Below are positions 27,740 through 35,582 of a DNA stretch of 64,000 nucleotides, in pieces; position 1 is the stretch's first letter, and every line of letters begins with the position of its first letter. This DNA comes from an uncultured Erythrobacter sp. GTDB taxonomy: Bacteria; Pseudomonadota; Alphaproteobacteria; Sphingomonadales; Sphingomonadaceae. The translations under genes were made by a program, and so were the position numbers. The notes under the pieces were generated by a model. The model was not told where the DNA came from and did no database searches. It saw nothing but the letters and a program-made list of their open reading frames with translations. Location of the stretch: the NCBI GenBank assembly GCA_947493165.1, contig CANLPY010000001.1, positions 124,001 through 188,000 on the forward strand, read 5' to 3'.

Positions 27740-28126
27740 TTAGCCGCGATCAATTGAGAAGCGGCCCGGTCCAAAGGCTGCAACAGCAAACATGCCGCCC
27801 GCAATGGCGAGGTTTTTGAGGAAAGCGGTCATCTCGCTTTGCTGGGCAAAGTCATTGTGGAAAATCACAGCCGCAAGGAACGAGAAGATACCGAGCGCCC
27901 CAGCTGCGTACCGCGCCTTAAACCCCGCCGCGAGCAATAGGCCGCCGATAATCTCAATCGCGACGGTCGCGTAATAGACCAGCTCCGGCATCGGCAGTCC
28001 GACCGAGCTGATATACCCGACGGTTCCTTCCATGCCGCCGATCTTGTTGACGCCAGCGAGGATAAAGAGGGCCGCCAGCAACAACCGGGCGACGAGGGTG
28101 AGAGTGTCTTGAGCTTGAGTGTTCAT
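27740..28126 (-). CDS. DoxX-family membrane protein
   Basis: A 128 aa, four-helix DoxX protein. The helices and the conserved RLLLAALFILAGVNKIGG start, IEIIGGLLLAAGF and FLKNLAIAGGMF segments are family-typical. DoxX-like proteins associate with quinone-linked or oxidative-stress functions, and several are partners of thiol or sulfur redox systems. It is the last of three leftward genes (pirin, azoR, doxX) probably controlled by the divergent LysR at 29650. Confidence 0.85.
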   Translation of the reverse strand: MNTQAQDTLTLVARLLLAALFILAGVNKIGGMEGTVGYISSVGLPMPELVYYATVAIEIIGGLLLAAGFKARYAAGALGIFSFLAAVIFHNDFAQQSEMTAFLKNLAIAGGMFAVAAFGPGRFSIDRG

Positions 28127-28161
28127 TTTGATTCTCCTGCAACAGGTGACGCTGTCAGCGA

Positions 28162-28755
28162 TCAGCTGATCAGCTGATCCACTTTGGCTTCCGCGTCAGC
28201 GATCTTCTGATCGGCGTTTTCGCCCATGATACCATCAGCAGCGACGATTTCTTCGGTAGGAATGCCGAGGAAGCCGAGGAAATGCTCAAGCCATTTGGTC
28301 ATGAAGTCGACCTCGCTGCCGACCGGAACGCCGCCGGATGACGCCGTGATATAGGCCTTCTTGCCTGTCAGCAGCCCGTCTGGGCCGTTCTCGGTGTATT
28401 TGAAGGTAGTCCCGGCGCGCGCGACCAGGTCGGCCCATGCCTTCACGCTGGCGGGCACGCTGAAATTGTAGATCGGCACACTCATCACGATCACGTCCGC
28501 GCCGCGCAGCTCGTCGATCAGTTCGTCGGCGATTTGCGCCAATTCGCTCTGTGCGGTGTTGCGCTCTTCGGGCGGAGTGTTGTTCGCTTCAAAGCGCAGC
28601 GCATCGATCAGCGGAAGGTCGTTGGCTGCAAGATCACGCTCTACGATATCCATGCCGTGCTTGGCAGAGAGGCCTTTTGCGAGCTTGTCACCGAGTTTAC
28701 GGCTGGTCGATGCGGCACCATTGATGCTGGCGGAAATGTGAAGGATGTTTGTCAT
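28162..28755 (-). CDS. azoR: FMN-dependent NADH:quinone/azo reductase AzoR
   Basis: A 197 aa flavodoxin-fold reductase. FMN-binding segments are SASINGAASTSRKLG, VPIYNFSVPASVKAWADLVARAG and TASSGGVPVGSEVDF; EHFLGFLGI lies near the C terminus. AzoR reduces quinones and azo dyes by two electrons with NADH and protects against quinone and electrophile stress. It sits 36 bases before doxX and 79 bases after the pirin gene on the same strand, with a strong hairpin in the latter gap. Confidence 0.94.
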   Translation of the reverse strand: MTNILHISASINGAASTSRKLGDKLAKGLSAKHGMDIVERDLAANDLPLIDALRFEANNTPPEERNTAQSELAQIADELIDELRGADVIVMSVPIYNFSVPASVKAWADLVARAGTTFKYTENGPDGLLTGKKAYITASSGGVPVGSEVDFMTKWLEHFLGFLGIPTEEIVAADGIMGENADQKIADAEAKVDQLIS

Positions 28756-28798
28756 AGGAATATCTTTCGTTTTTTAGGGGGTTCAATAGCTTAATGAT

Positions 28799-28827
28799 GG
28801 CGCCAGCCGTTTGATCCGGCTGGCGCC
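28799..28827 (-). terminator. Perfect 11-bp hairpin between the pirin gene and azoR
   Basis: GGCGCCAGCCG (28799-28809), loop of 7, CGGCTGGCGCC (28817-28827), just past the pirin stop. There is no T tract in the leftward direction, so it could attenuate transcription or set relative mRNA levels of pirin and azoR. Confidence 0.55.
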
Positions 28828-28834
28828 GGAATTA

Positions 28835-29533
28835 TCAGGCAGCGTCCACCATCACGATTTCGCTGTCTTCAAGAGCGGTGATGGTCACGCTGGCGCGCTG
28901 AGTTATCGCGACGCCATCGCGTGCTTTGGCTTCAACCTCTTCCACCCGGACCTTGCCCGTGGCGGGCACGAGATAGAGGTGACGTGAGGCATCAGCGACT
29001 TCGTAGGTTATGCTTTCGCCAGCCTTGATCGTTGCGCCAAGCACGCTGGCATTGGTGCGGATCGGAAGCGCATCATCGTTGGCAGCGCCGCTGGCCAGTG
29101 TCACAAACTTGCCCGCGCGATCATCCTTGGGGAAGGGCGCAGCGCCCCAGCTTGGCGCACCGCCGCGCTCATCAGGGATGATCCAGATTTGGAAGATCTG
29201 CGTGTCTTCATCCTCACGGTTGTATTCAGAGTGCTGCACGCCAGTGCCTGCGCTCATCACCTGAACATCGCCGGCCTCTGTACGGCCTTCATTGCCCAGG
29301 CTGTCGCGGTGCGTGATCGCGCCTTTGCGAACATAGGTGATGATTTCCATGTCCTCATGCGGGTGAGTGGGAAAGCCTGTGCCCGCAGCGATTGTGTCAT
29401 CATTCCAGACGCGCAAGGATCCCCAATTTATCCGCTCAGGATCGTGGTAGCTCGCGAATGAAAAGTGGTGATGCGCATCGAGCCAACCGTGATTGGCAGA
29501 GCCGAGGCTTTCAAAGGGACGAAGTTCAATCAT
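28835..29533 (-). CDS. Pirin-family cupin (YhhW-like)
   Basis: A 232 aa bicupin of the pirin family. The N-terminal cupin has metal ligands in PTHPHEDMEIITYV (His, His) and GVQHSEYNREDE (His and Glu), as in YhhW and quercetinase-like pirins. The C-terminal half is the degenerate second cupin. Activity could be quercetin 2,3-dioxygenase-like or regulatory; the family is known for both. The ATG at 29533 has GAGGAG upstream, which rejects the slightly longer frame. It is the first gene of a leftward unit divergent from a LysR regulator. Confidence 0.93.
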   Translation of the reverse strand: MIELRPFESLGSANHGWLDAHHHFSFASYHDPERINWGSLRVWNDDTIAAGTGFPTHPHEDMEIITYVRKGAITHRDSLGNEGRTEAGDVQVMSAGTGVQHSEYNREDEDTQIFQIWIIPDERGGAPSWGAAPFPKDDRAGKFVTLASGAANDDALPIRTNASVLGATIKAGESITYEVADASRHLYLVPATGKVRVEEVEAKARDGVAITQRASVTITALEDSEIVMVDAA

Positions 29534-29620
29534 GGGGTATCTCCTCACATGTGTCGCTGTGTTGAGAAGGAGATAGCTGCGATCATGTGGTCGGATAAGT
29601 GCGATAAAACTTGTCTAAAT

Positions 29621-29637
29621 GTTCAGAATATCCGAAC
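29621..29637. promoter_or_regulatory. Imperfect palindrome in the LysR/pirin divergent region (candidate operator)
   Basis: GTTC (29621-29624) and GAAC (29634-29637) flank a partly symmetric AT-rich centre. It lies 12 bases before the LysR start in the 116-base divergent region, where LysR proteins usually bind. A weak candidate. Confidence 0.35.
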
Positions 29638-29649
29638 GTATAGCTCATT

Positions 29650-30546
29650 ATGAGACTTGGCGAACCGACACTCGATCAATTGCGGATCTTCATAGCCGTC
29701 GTGGAGCACGGCAGCTTTGGCGGGGCCGCGCGCAAAATGGGGCGGGCGGTGTCCGCTATCAGTTACGGCATTGCGCAATTGGAAGCGCAGTTAGCGGTGA
29801 CATTGTTTGATCGTGAGGGTTCGCGCAAGCCTGTACTCACCGAGGCTGGCGAGGGATTGCTGGCAGAGGCTCGCGCCATTGCTGACGGCGCCGATGCATT
29901 GCTTGCTAAGACGCGCAGCCTGCATTCAGGACTGGAAAGCGCGCTCGTCCTGGTGCTCGATGTGATGGTGCCAAGTGATGTAACAGCGCGGGTTCTGCGC
30001 GATTTTCGCAAGACCTTCCCGACGGTTGCCTTGCGCTTGCAAATCGAAGGGTTGGGCGCCGTTGCGGCTTGTCTGCTGGATGAAGAGGCAGACCTTGCCA
30101 TCGGTGGCCCCGTAATTGGCGATAACCCGGCCTTTGAACGGCAGGTCATCGGCGGAGTTGAGCTGATCCCGGTGGCGTCACCTGATCACCTGCTCGCGCA
30201 GCCCAATATTGCTGCCGGTGAAAGCCGCAAGCATTTGCAGCTGGTTCTGTCTGACCGATCACCAATGACCGAGGGACGTGAGTTTTCCGTGCTCAGCCCG
30301 CACACATGGCGGCTGGGCGACCTTGCGGCGAAACACGCGCTTTTGAAAGAGGGGCTGGGCTGGGGCAATATGCCAAACCACATGATCGCAGATGATCTTG
30401 AGCAGGGCCGGTTGGTAGAACTCGACTTGCCTGAAAAGCCCGGTGATACCTACCCGCTCAGCGCATTGTGGCGGCGTGACGCACGGCCTGGCCCTGCGGC
30501 AAGCTGGCTGATCGATGCTTTTCGAAGCGGTTTGAGAGCCGACTAG
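29650..30546 (+). CDS. LysR-family regulator, divergent from the pirin-azoR-doxX unit
   Basis: A 298 aa LysR protein: HTH at residues 5-60 (GSFGGAARKMGRAVSAISYGI) and an effector domain with the LysR-substrate fold (VMVPSDVTARVLRDFRKTFP; ADLAIGGPVI). The ATG is at 29650, divergent from pirin with 116 bases between them. Divergent LysR genes commonly regulate the adjacent unit in response to its substrate; here an electrophile or quinone is likely because the targets are pirin, AzoR and DoxX. That assignment is inference from layout. Confidence 0.9.
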   Translation: MRLGEPTLDQLRIFIAVVEHGSFGGAARKMGRAVSAISYGIAQLEAQLAVTLFDREGSRKPVLTEAGEGLLAEARAIADGADALLAKTRSLHSGLESALVLVLDVMVPSDVTARVLRDFRKTFPTVALRLQIEGLGAVAACLLDEEADLAIGGPVIGDNPAFERQVIGGVELIPVASPDHLLAQPNIAAGESRKHLQLVLSDRSPMTEGREFSVLSPHTWRLGDLAAKHALLKEGLGWGNMPNHMIADDLEQGRLVELDLPEKPGDTYPLSALWRRDARPGPAASWLIDAFRSGLRAD

Positions 30547-30559
30547 CCTGCGCGACTGG

Positions 30560-30943
30560 TTATTCTTCCACTCGCAACCAAGACAGGGCTGGTGCCTTCT
30601 CATCAAAGAATTTCACGTCAATGCCTTCGCTTAAGCGCCGATATTGCAATTTGACCAGAGCTGATGCGCCAACAATCGCGACGCGCCGCAATCCGAACTT
30701 TTGCGCGTTGAGCAATTGCTTGCGGATCGCATCGCCCGCCGCGCGATCTTGCGGCACGAAACCAGTAAAGTCGCCATAGACGAAGATTGGCTTGCGAGCT
30801 TTTACAAGCGGAAGTGATTTGCTGTCCAATTCCGCGAGGAAAGACATCATCCCAGCTAGATCCCAGAATCCTTCGATCGAGAAGTGAACTTCCCCTCGTC
30901 CTTTATCAAGATTGACGGAGGAGGATGTTGTCAGCGCGTTCAT
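30560..30943 (-). CDS. SpoIIAA-like (STAS-fold) protein, tandem paralog 2
   Basis: A 127 aa soluble protein. The C-terminal part KFGLRRVAIVGASALVKLQYRRLSEG, with terminal ALSWL, matches the upstream gene (KFGLERVAVVNNSALFRLQYRRVIGD, terminal ALKWL) and resembles SpoIIAA-like proteins that fold like STAS domains. There is no signal peptide or helix. Its ATG lies one base after the upstream stop (TAG-C-ATG), so the two are translationally coupled. Function is unknown; a role as paired adaptor or lipid-binding proteins would be speculation. Confidence 0.7.
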   Translation of the reverse strand: MNALTTSSSVNLDKGRGEVHFSIEGFWDLAGMMSFLAELDSKSLPLVKARKPIFVYGDFTGFVPQDRAAGDAIRKQLLNAQKFGLRRVAIVGASALVKLQYRRLSEGIDVKFFDEKAPALSWLRVEE

Positions 30944-30944
30944 G

Positions 30945-31340
30945 CTATTGGCGCAGCCACTTCAGCGCGTCGCCCCGGTTTGAGAAGAACTCGGCATCAA
31001 TATCGCCAATAACTCGGCGGTATTGTAGTCTGAACAAAGCGGAATTGTTTACGACTGCCACGCGCTCCAATCCAAACTTGGCAGACAGCGCAAAATAGGC
31101 TGTCATCATGTCCCCGACTTCGCGGGTCTGTGTCACAAAGGAAGAAAGGTCGGCAAAGCTGCGAAAGGGTTTGCGTCGCTGCACAATCGGTGCTGCTAGC
31201 TTGATCGCTTCTGCTTGAAATGTGCGCATCGTATCCGCGGTCCAAAGGCCGCGACACGTTTGGTGAACCTCATTATGATCAAGCTGAACACGGATGTCAT
31301 ATCCCGGTTTCAGATCTCCTGAAGTTTGCTGCGGTTGCAT
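30945..31340 (-). CDS. SpoIIAA-like (STAS-fold) protein, tandem paralog 1
   Basis: About 131 aa from the ATG at 31340, preceded by AAGGTAAG. The frame is open to 31418, but the upstream part has no family-like start. Domain features are the same as in the downstream paralog: a beta-rich N half (YDIRVQLDHNEVHQTCRGLW), a helix-strand pair ending RVAVVNNSALFRLQYRR, and the terminal FFSNRGDALKWL block. First gene of a two-gene unit. No catalytic motif is visible. The conserved LQYRR segment in both copies suggests a shared surface. Function unknown. Confidence 0.7.
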   Translation of the reverse strand: MQPQQTSGDLKPGYDIRVQLDHNEVHQTCRGLWTADTMRTFQAEAIKLAAPIVQRRKPFRSFADLSSFVTQTREVGDMMTAYFALSAKFGLERVAVVNNSALFRLQYRRVIGDIDAEFFSNRGDALKWLRQ

Positions 31341-31476
31341 AATTCTTACCTTGCAGGCGCTAAAATGGGTGCGCGTCTCTTCGCCTCTATTGAGCCGCAC
31401 TTCGCCCACCTGCTGCACTTAGCGGCGAAGGCTCAGCCTCTGACGTTCGAGTTAGGCAGAGCTGGTAAAAAAATGG

Positions 31477-32148
31477 CTAAGGTTGACTTACGTTTAGAAG
31501 CCCAAAGCGAGTTGGCTCATCGCCTGCTTTCCACGGGTCAAACTTTGGCATGATGCTCTTGAACAGATCCGAGGCCAAATGTTGTTCGAGCCATGGTTGC
31601 AAATGCGGCAGGCCCTGCGCGTCGAACCATTCGCGATCGGTGTTCGCGAACTGGCGGATGAACGGGAACAGCGCGACATCGGTCAGGGTGCGCTCGTCAC
31701 CACAAAGGTTTCTTTGCGATCCAAGCCGGACGTCCAGTTCATTCAGGATCACAAGCCCTGCGGCGCGGTGGTCGAAGCGAAATGTATCCTCGTCACCCTG
31801 CGCCTCGTCGGGGTAGTGGGTCGGATACTTATAGCGGTCAAGGTGGTGCTTAAACGCGCCATCGATACGCTCAATCAGCACGGTATCATCGCCGGCCAGC
31901 CAGCCTTCTGGATCATTCTTGGCCAATGCCCAGCGCATGATCTCAATGCTTTCTTCCAGCACTGGTCCATCGAAAGAGACCAGCACGGGCACGGTCGCCT
32001 TGGGCGAGATTTCAATGAGGGCAGGGGGCTTATCCGCCAGCTTTACCTCGCGCAGGATCACTTCGATCTGGGCCGTCCATAAGGCCATGCGCGCCCGCAT
32101 CGCATAAGGGCAGCGGCGAAAGGAGTAGAGGATAGGTGGGTAGTTCAA
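31477..32148 (-). CDS. Glutathione S-transferase family protein
   Basis: A 223 aa GST with a thioredoxin-like N domain starting [21 protein letters not shown]. The CPYA sequence has one active-site Cys in the position of glutaredoxin-like GSTs. The cis-Pro motif is [12 protein letters not shown] and the C domain has [17 protein letters not shown]. The start appears to be a TTG at 32148 overlapping the trhO stop (TTGA), so translation is coupled to trhO. It is the third gene of a leftward ilvE-trhO-GST unit. The substrate is unknown. Confidence 0.85.
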   Translation of the reverse strand: MNYPPILYSFRRCPYAMRARMALWTAQIEVILREVKLADKPPALIEISPKATVPVLVSFDGPVLEESIEIMRWALAKNDPEGWLAGDDTVLIERIDGAFKHHLDRYKYPTHYPDEAQGDEDTFRFDHRAAGLVILNELDVRLGSQRNLCGDERTLTDVALFPFIRQFANTDREWFDAQGLPHLQPWLEQHLASDLFKSIMPKFDPWKAGDEPTRFGLLNVSQP

Positions 32149-33167
32149 TCGTTATCCCATTCGGGCTTTAGGCCGCCCGGATAGTTCGCTTCCCACGACG
32201 CATCGCTGAGTTCTACATCAGCTTTGGAAGCGCTGTCTACGACCGCGCCAATATGCGCTTCGCCGCGTTCTTTCGCGAGTTTCTGCTGCTTTTGCCGTTC
32301 GACATAGCGGGCGCGCTGCTCATCATTGCGGGTCTCGATGCAATGCGGGCAGCTGATCCCTTCATTGTAATCGGGCGAGGCCATTTCTGCCTGACTTAGC
32401 GGATGGCGACACGCAAAGCATTGCCCGTAAGATCCAAGTTCCAACCCGTGTTTCACCGCAACGCGCTGGTCAAAGACGAAACACTCGCCGTGCCACAGGC
32501 TTTCATCCTCTGGCACATTTTCAAGGTATTTGAGGATGCCGCCTTTGAGGTGATAGACCTCTTCCACACCCTCTTGCCGCAGGAAGCTGGTCGATTTCTC
32601 GCAGCGAATGCCGCCGGTGCAATACATCGCAACCTTGGGCTTTTTGCCCTCGCCCAGCAACTCGTCGCGGTGTTCGCGAAACCAGGCGGGGAAATCGCGA
32701 AAACTCGCGGTTTCTGGGTCAATCGCGCCTTCGAACTGACCGATGGCGACTTCATAGTCATTACGCGTATCGATCACGATGGTACCGGGATCGCTGATTA
32801 GATCATTCCAATCCATTGGATCGACATAGCGGCCAACGCTGGCGCGGGGATCGACATCTGGCTCTCCCATGGTGACAATTTCGCGCTTCAGCCGCACTTT
32901 CATCCGGTTGAACGGCATTTCGTCGGCATGAGAGTATTTTACGTCAAAGGTCTCGCAATCGGGCAGGGTGCGAATGTGCGCGAGCACGGCTTCGATGCCG
33001 CCCGGCGTGCCAGCGATGGTGCCGTTCACACCCTCTGGCGCAAGCAGAATGGTGCCGCGCGTGCCGGCCTCATCGCACGCCGCCTGCAAAGGAGATTGCA
33101 AGGCAGCGGGATCGCTAAACGGCGCAAAGTTATAGAGCGCTGCGACTTGGATGGGGGTGTCAGTCAT
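32145..33167 (-). CDS. trhO: tRNA uridine(34) hydroxylase TrhO (YceA-type rhodanese)
   Basis: A 340 aa protein: an N-terminal acylphosphatase-like domain ([14 protein letters not shown]), then a rhodanese domain with the catalytic Cys in [15 protein letters not shown], and a C-terminal Cys-rich tail ([12 protein letters not shown]) that may bind zinc. TrhO catalyses O2-dependent hydroxylation of U34 in tRNAs, giving ho5U. The ATG at 33167 gives the conserved start; longer in-frame options lack it. It begins 5 bases after the ilvE stop in the same operon. The pathway role is family knowledge. Confidence 0.94.
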   Translation of the reverse strand: MTDTPIQVAALYNFAPFSDPAALQSPLQAACDEAGTRGTILLAPEGVNGTIAGTPGGIEAVLAHIRTLPDCETFDVKYSHADEMPFNRMKVRLKREIVTMGEPDVDPRASVGRYVDPMDWNDLISDPGTIVIDTRNDYEVAIGQFEGAIDPETASFRDFPAWFREHRDELLGEGKKPKVAMYCTGGIRCEKSTSFLRQEGVEEVYHLKGGILKYLENVPEDESLWHGECFVFDQRVAVKHGLELGSYGQCFACRHPLSQAEMASPDYNEGISCPHCIETRNDEQRARYVERQKQQKLAKERGEAHIGAVVDSASKADVELSDASWEANYPGGLKPEWDND

Positions 33168-33172
33168 AGACC

Positions 33173-34252
33173 TTATCCGACCCGCTTTACCCAACCATGC
33201 GTGTCTTCAACGGAGCCGCGCTGAATTCCGACCAGCTTCTCGCGGATCTTGCTGGTCAGCTCGCCCGGTCCGCCATTGCCGATCACAAATTCGCCATCCG
33301 CGCTATCGACCTTGCCAACCGGGGTGACGACCGCCGCCGTGCCGCAGGCCATTACCTCGACCAGATCACCGCTAGCCGCATCAGCGCGCCATTGATCAAT
33401 CGAATACGGCTCTTCGCGCACATCGCGGCCTTCCTCGCCAAGCAGCGCGATCAGGCTTTCACGTGTGATACCGGGCAGGATCGTACCGGTCAGCGGCGGG
33501 GTGATTACCCGTCCATCGCGCATGACGAAGAACAGGTTCATGCCGCCCAGTTCCTCAACCCATTTTTTCTCAACTGCGTCGAGGAACAGCACTTGATCGT
33601 GCCCGCGCGCAAAGGCCTCTCCGGTCGGAACCAGACTGGCCGCGTAATTGCCGCCGGTTTTCGCCGCGCCAGTGCCACCGGGGGCTGCGCGGGTGTATTC
33701 GGATTGCCAAATGCTGACCGCTGGCGCACCTGATTTGAAGTAATTGCCAGCCGCGCTCAGGATCACGAGAAACTTGTATTGCTTTGCCGGGCGCACGCCG
33801 AGGAAAGCTTCGGTCGCGAACATGAAGGGGCGGATGTAGAGCGAGCCACCTTCGACGCTGGGAAACCAGTCGGCGTCTTTGGCAACAACTTTGCGCACGG
33901 CTTCGAGGAACAATTCTTCGGGCAATTCGGGCATCGCCATACGGCGCGCGCTGGCGTTAAAGCGCCGCGCGTTTTCTTCGGGGCGAAAGAGCGCCATTGA
34001 GCCATCGGCCATGCGATAGGCCTTCATCCCCTCGAAAATTTCCTGCGCATAGTGCAGCACGCTTGCAGCGGGATCGAGGGCGATGGGTTCGCGCGGGCCG
34101 AGCGAAGCGGAATGCCAACCGCCCTTGGCTTCATCATAATCAATGGTGACCATGTGATCAGTGAACACGGTTCCAAAGCCGGGATCGGCAATGGCTGCGT
34201 CTCGGGCGGCGTCATCAGTCGGCGAAGGGTGCGGGATTGTCTCAAATTGCAT
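33173..34252 (-). CDS. ilvE: Branched-chain amino acid aminotransferase IlvE (type II)
   Basis: A 359 aa PLP fold-IV aminotransferase. The PLP-lysine region is [11 protein letters not shown], as in type II (BCAT-like) enzymes, followed by [24 protein letters not shown] and [13 protein letters not shown]. It interconverts branched-chain amino acids and their 2-oxo acids, the last step of Ile/Val/Leu synthesis. First gene of the leftward ilvE-trhO-GST unit. Upstream lies a 720-base gap with a structured repeat, a terminator and a tiny ORF. No obvious attenuator with clustered branched-chain codons was seen. Confidence 0.95.
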   Translation of the reverse strand: MQFETIPHPSPTDDAARDAAIADPGFGTVFTDHMVTIDYDEAKGGWHSASLGPREPIALDPAASVLHYAQEIFEGMKAYRMADGSMALFRPEENARRFNASARRMAMPELPEELFLEAVRKVVAKDADWFPSVEGGSLYIRPFMFATEAFLGVRPAKQYKFLVILSAAGNYFKSGAPAVSIWQSEYTRAAPGGTGAAKTGGNYAASLVPTGEAFARGHDQVLFLDAVEKKWVEELGGMNLFFVMRDGRVITPPLTGTILPGITRESLIALLGEEGRDVREEPYSIDQWRADAASGDLVEVMACGTAAVVTPVGKVDSADGEFVIGNGGPGELTSKIREKLVGIQRGSVEDTHGWVKRVG

Positions 34253-34307
34253 GGATAGCGCGGATAATGTGCGCGGGCGCTTTGGGCAAGAAGGAGTCTT
34301 TTGTTTT

Positions 34308-34411
34308 CGCCCTCAAGCGCCGGGCGCGAGCCATCCGGCTCGCTTGGCTTTCCTCGCATAAGCTCGGGCGGCCGGTCGGCCTTGCGAGGCCTGCGGCCTC
34401 GAGCCATTCCA
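34308..34411. repeat. 104-base three-hairpin intergenic repeat, copy A
   Basis: Aligns without gaps to 36351-36454 with 81 of 104 identical positions. The conserved parts are single-stranded linkers such as GCTTGGCTTTCCTCGCATAA. Hairpin 1 is GCGAGCC-ATCC-GGCTCGC (34326-34343) and hairpin 3 is CGAGGCC-TGC-GGCCTCG (34385-34401). Most differences from copy B fall in stem arms and are compensatory, so base pairing is preserved. On the minus strand a frame including PELMRGKPS also matches copy B. No transposase is nearby. Confidence 0.8.
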
Positions 34412-34531
34412 AGCCAACCGTTTGGCACCCAGCGTCTTTGAGCATTGTCGTTAGCCTGGCGGCGGAGCTCGGTCACGCCACCGACCGCGAGGGCGCATAC
34501 CCGTCCGCAGGTCCGTGAGGGCCGAGGATAT

Positions 34532-34551
34532 CGCACAATGGATATTGTGCG
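34532..34551. repeat. Perfect 8-bp hairpin CGCACAAT/ATTGTGCG
   Basis: CGCACAAT (34532-34539), loop GGAT, ATTGTGCG (34544-34551), in the ilvE upstream gap just left of the small-ORF terminator. It could be a protein-binding palindrome or RNA hairpin; no further evidence. Confidence 0.45.
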
Positions 34552-34573
34552 GAACACACACTCCAAAAACTGA

Positions 34574-34607
34574 AAAGGGCAGCTCCGCCTCAGCAGAACT
34601 GCCCTTT
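34574..34607 (-). terminator. Rho-independent terminator after the tiny ORF
   Basis: AAAGGGCAG (34574-34582) pairs with CTGCCCTTT (34599-34607). Leftward the stem is followed by TCAGTTTTTGG, a good T-rich tail. It would end a short transcript starting upstream of the tiny ORF at 34728, and shields ilvE from it. Confidence 0.72.
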
Positions 34608-34642
34608 CATGGTCAGCGGCCGGAAGTGCCGCTCACAAAGCC

Positions 34643-34728
34643 TTACTCGGCGTCTATTTCCGCGAGGGAAACTACCGAATATGCTCCGTAGGGATCTTCA
34701 CCGACCTCGCTACTGAACCATGAGACAT
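34643..34728 (-). other. Tiny ORF with near-perfect Shine-Dalgarno (18 aa, or 28 aa with a frame change)
   Basis: The ATG at 34728 is preceded at ideal spacing by AAAGGAGGTGATCC (34743-34730), fully complementary to the 16S 3-prime end. In frame it gives an 18-residue peptide (MSHGSVARSVKIPTEHIR) ending at 34672. Another frame, from the codon at 34729 to TAA at 34645-34643, encodes DVSWFSSEVGEDPYGAYSVV and eight more residues without its own start codon; a one-base shift at TCTCA would join ATG to it as MSSWFSS. A terminator follows. Either a real micropeptide or small regulatory transcript, or a frameshifted gene; I cannot tell which. Confidence 0.4.
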
Positions 34729-34729
34729 C

Positions 34730-34743
34730 GGATCACCTCCTTT
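34730..34743 (-). promoter_or_regulatory. Near-perfect Shine-Dalgarno sequence
   Basis: AAAGGAGGTGATCC on the minus strand, with GGAGG seven bases before the ATG at 34728. Such extended complementarity to the 16S tail is rare and marks a strongly translated small reading frame. Confidence 0.75.
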
Positions 34744-34887
34744 CGCGCTATTAAGCCAAGACCCTGCCGTTTCACTGGGGGGCCGAGTACTGCGTTCGCC
34801 GCTGAACTCGAGGATCAATTTGAGTCGTTCGGGACGCGAAAACAAGTCTTGTAAAAAACTTATCCCACGTCAGAATAACGCGCCTTG

Positions 34888-34932
34888 TCCAAGCGGTTTG
34901 GGTCCAAACGGTTTGGGTCCAAGCGGTTCGGT
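34888..34932. repeat. Three-copy 15-base minisatellite
   Basis: Three head-to-tail copies of TCCAARCGGTTTGGG (34888-34902, 34903-34917, 34918-34932; the last ends TTCGGT). It lies in the gap between the tiny ORF and the proline-rich lipoprotein. Being a multiple of three it leaves frames open on both strands (GLGP or WTQT repeats), but no credible gene is present. Confidence 0.85.
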
Positions 34933-34972
34933 TTGCCGCGAGCGCCGGTGCACATGCGGAACACAGCAAAAC

Positions 34973-35548
34973 CTATCGGCAGTCTTCGATCACGCGCGTG
35001 ACTTCGGCCCAGGCAGGCAGGTAAAGCGTCTGCAGGCCGCCGGTTTCAACCGCAAACCGCCCCTTAGTGATCGCCATCGCATCAAGCAGCGGATCACTGC
35101 CGCGCAACCTGACCGCGATCAAGTTGCTTTGGCCCGGCACGGGATTGGCCAATATTGAACGCGCGGTAGTTTCAGTGCGGATGCGCATCATCGCCGCTTC
35201 TGACCTGCCGCGCCGAGCAAGCCACACTTCGCGGTCCGCCACGCTGCAGCGAATGATGAGAGGGGCGGTATTCTCCGCACCGCTTTGTGCGAAAAACGCC
35301 AAAGTTTCATCAGGATCCGCGCCGTAACTCCAATTGCCTGCGGTTTGCGGCGCGTCGAGAAAGTTTGAACCATCCAAAGGCGGCAACGTGCTCGCTGGTT
35401 TGGGAGGTGCAGGCAAAGGCGCTGGTGTGTTCACCGCCGTGGTGGGGGAGGATGTTTCGGCCACTGGCGGCTCTGACGATGGCACGCAGGCGGCGGAACC
35501 AACCATAAGTGTGATGAGAGTGGCGGCTTTGAAGGTGAGTGCTTTCAT
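34973..35548 (-). CDS. Proline-rich lipoprotein of unknown function
   Basis: A 191 aa protein with a lipoprotein-like signal (hydrophobic residues 8-18; Cys in GSAAC at residue 21, a weak lipobox). It then has a Pro/Thr/Ala-rich linker (APLPAPPKPAST) and a compact C domain of about 120 residues with two Cys (IIRCSVAD and the terminal EDCR), probably disulfide-bonded. A lipid-anchored, periplasm-facing protein is likely; I do not recognise the C domain. It is divergent from tlyA with only 34 bases between likely starts. Confidence 0.7.
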   Translation of the reverse strand: MKALTFKAATLITLMVGSAACVPSSEPPVAETSSPTTAVNTPAPLPAPPKPASTLPPLDGSNFLDAPQTAGNWSYGADPDETLAFFAQSGAENTAPLIIRCSVADREVWLARRGRSEAAMMRIRTETTARSILANPVPGQSNLIAVRLRGSDPLLDAMAITKGRFAVETGGLQTLYLPAWAEVTRVIEDCR

Positions 35549-35582
35549 GCCGCTTCAATGCGCGCTAACGGCTTTTGCGTCT

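Noticed and set aside
34024..34566. Leftward 180-codon frame over the ilvE upstream gap
   Set aside because: It overlaps the ilvE start in a different frame and consists largely of repeat copy A; the conserved MRGKPS peptide follows from the repeat, not from a gene.
34730..34743. Plus strand reads GGATCACCTCCTTT, the 3-prime end of 16S rRNA
   Set aside because: No further 16S sequence lies upstream (the nearby CCGTAGGG is at the wrong distance). On the minus strand the same bases form a Shine-Dalgarno sequence in front of an ATG.
33173..34743. The tiny ORF as an ilv attenuator leader for ilvE
   Set aside because: The peptide has no cluster of Ile, Val or Leu codons, and its terminator lies more than 300 bases from ilvE with a repeat between them.
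34820..35158. Rightward frame with GLGP repeats
   Set aside because: It is produced by the minisatellite plus antisense of the lipoprotein gene; no start signal or family match.
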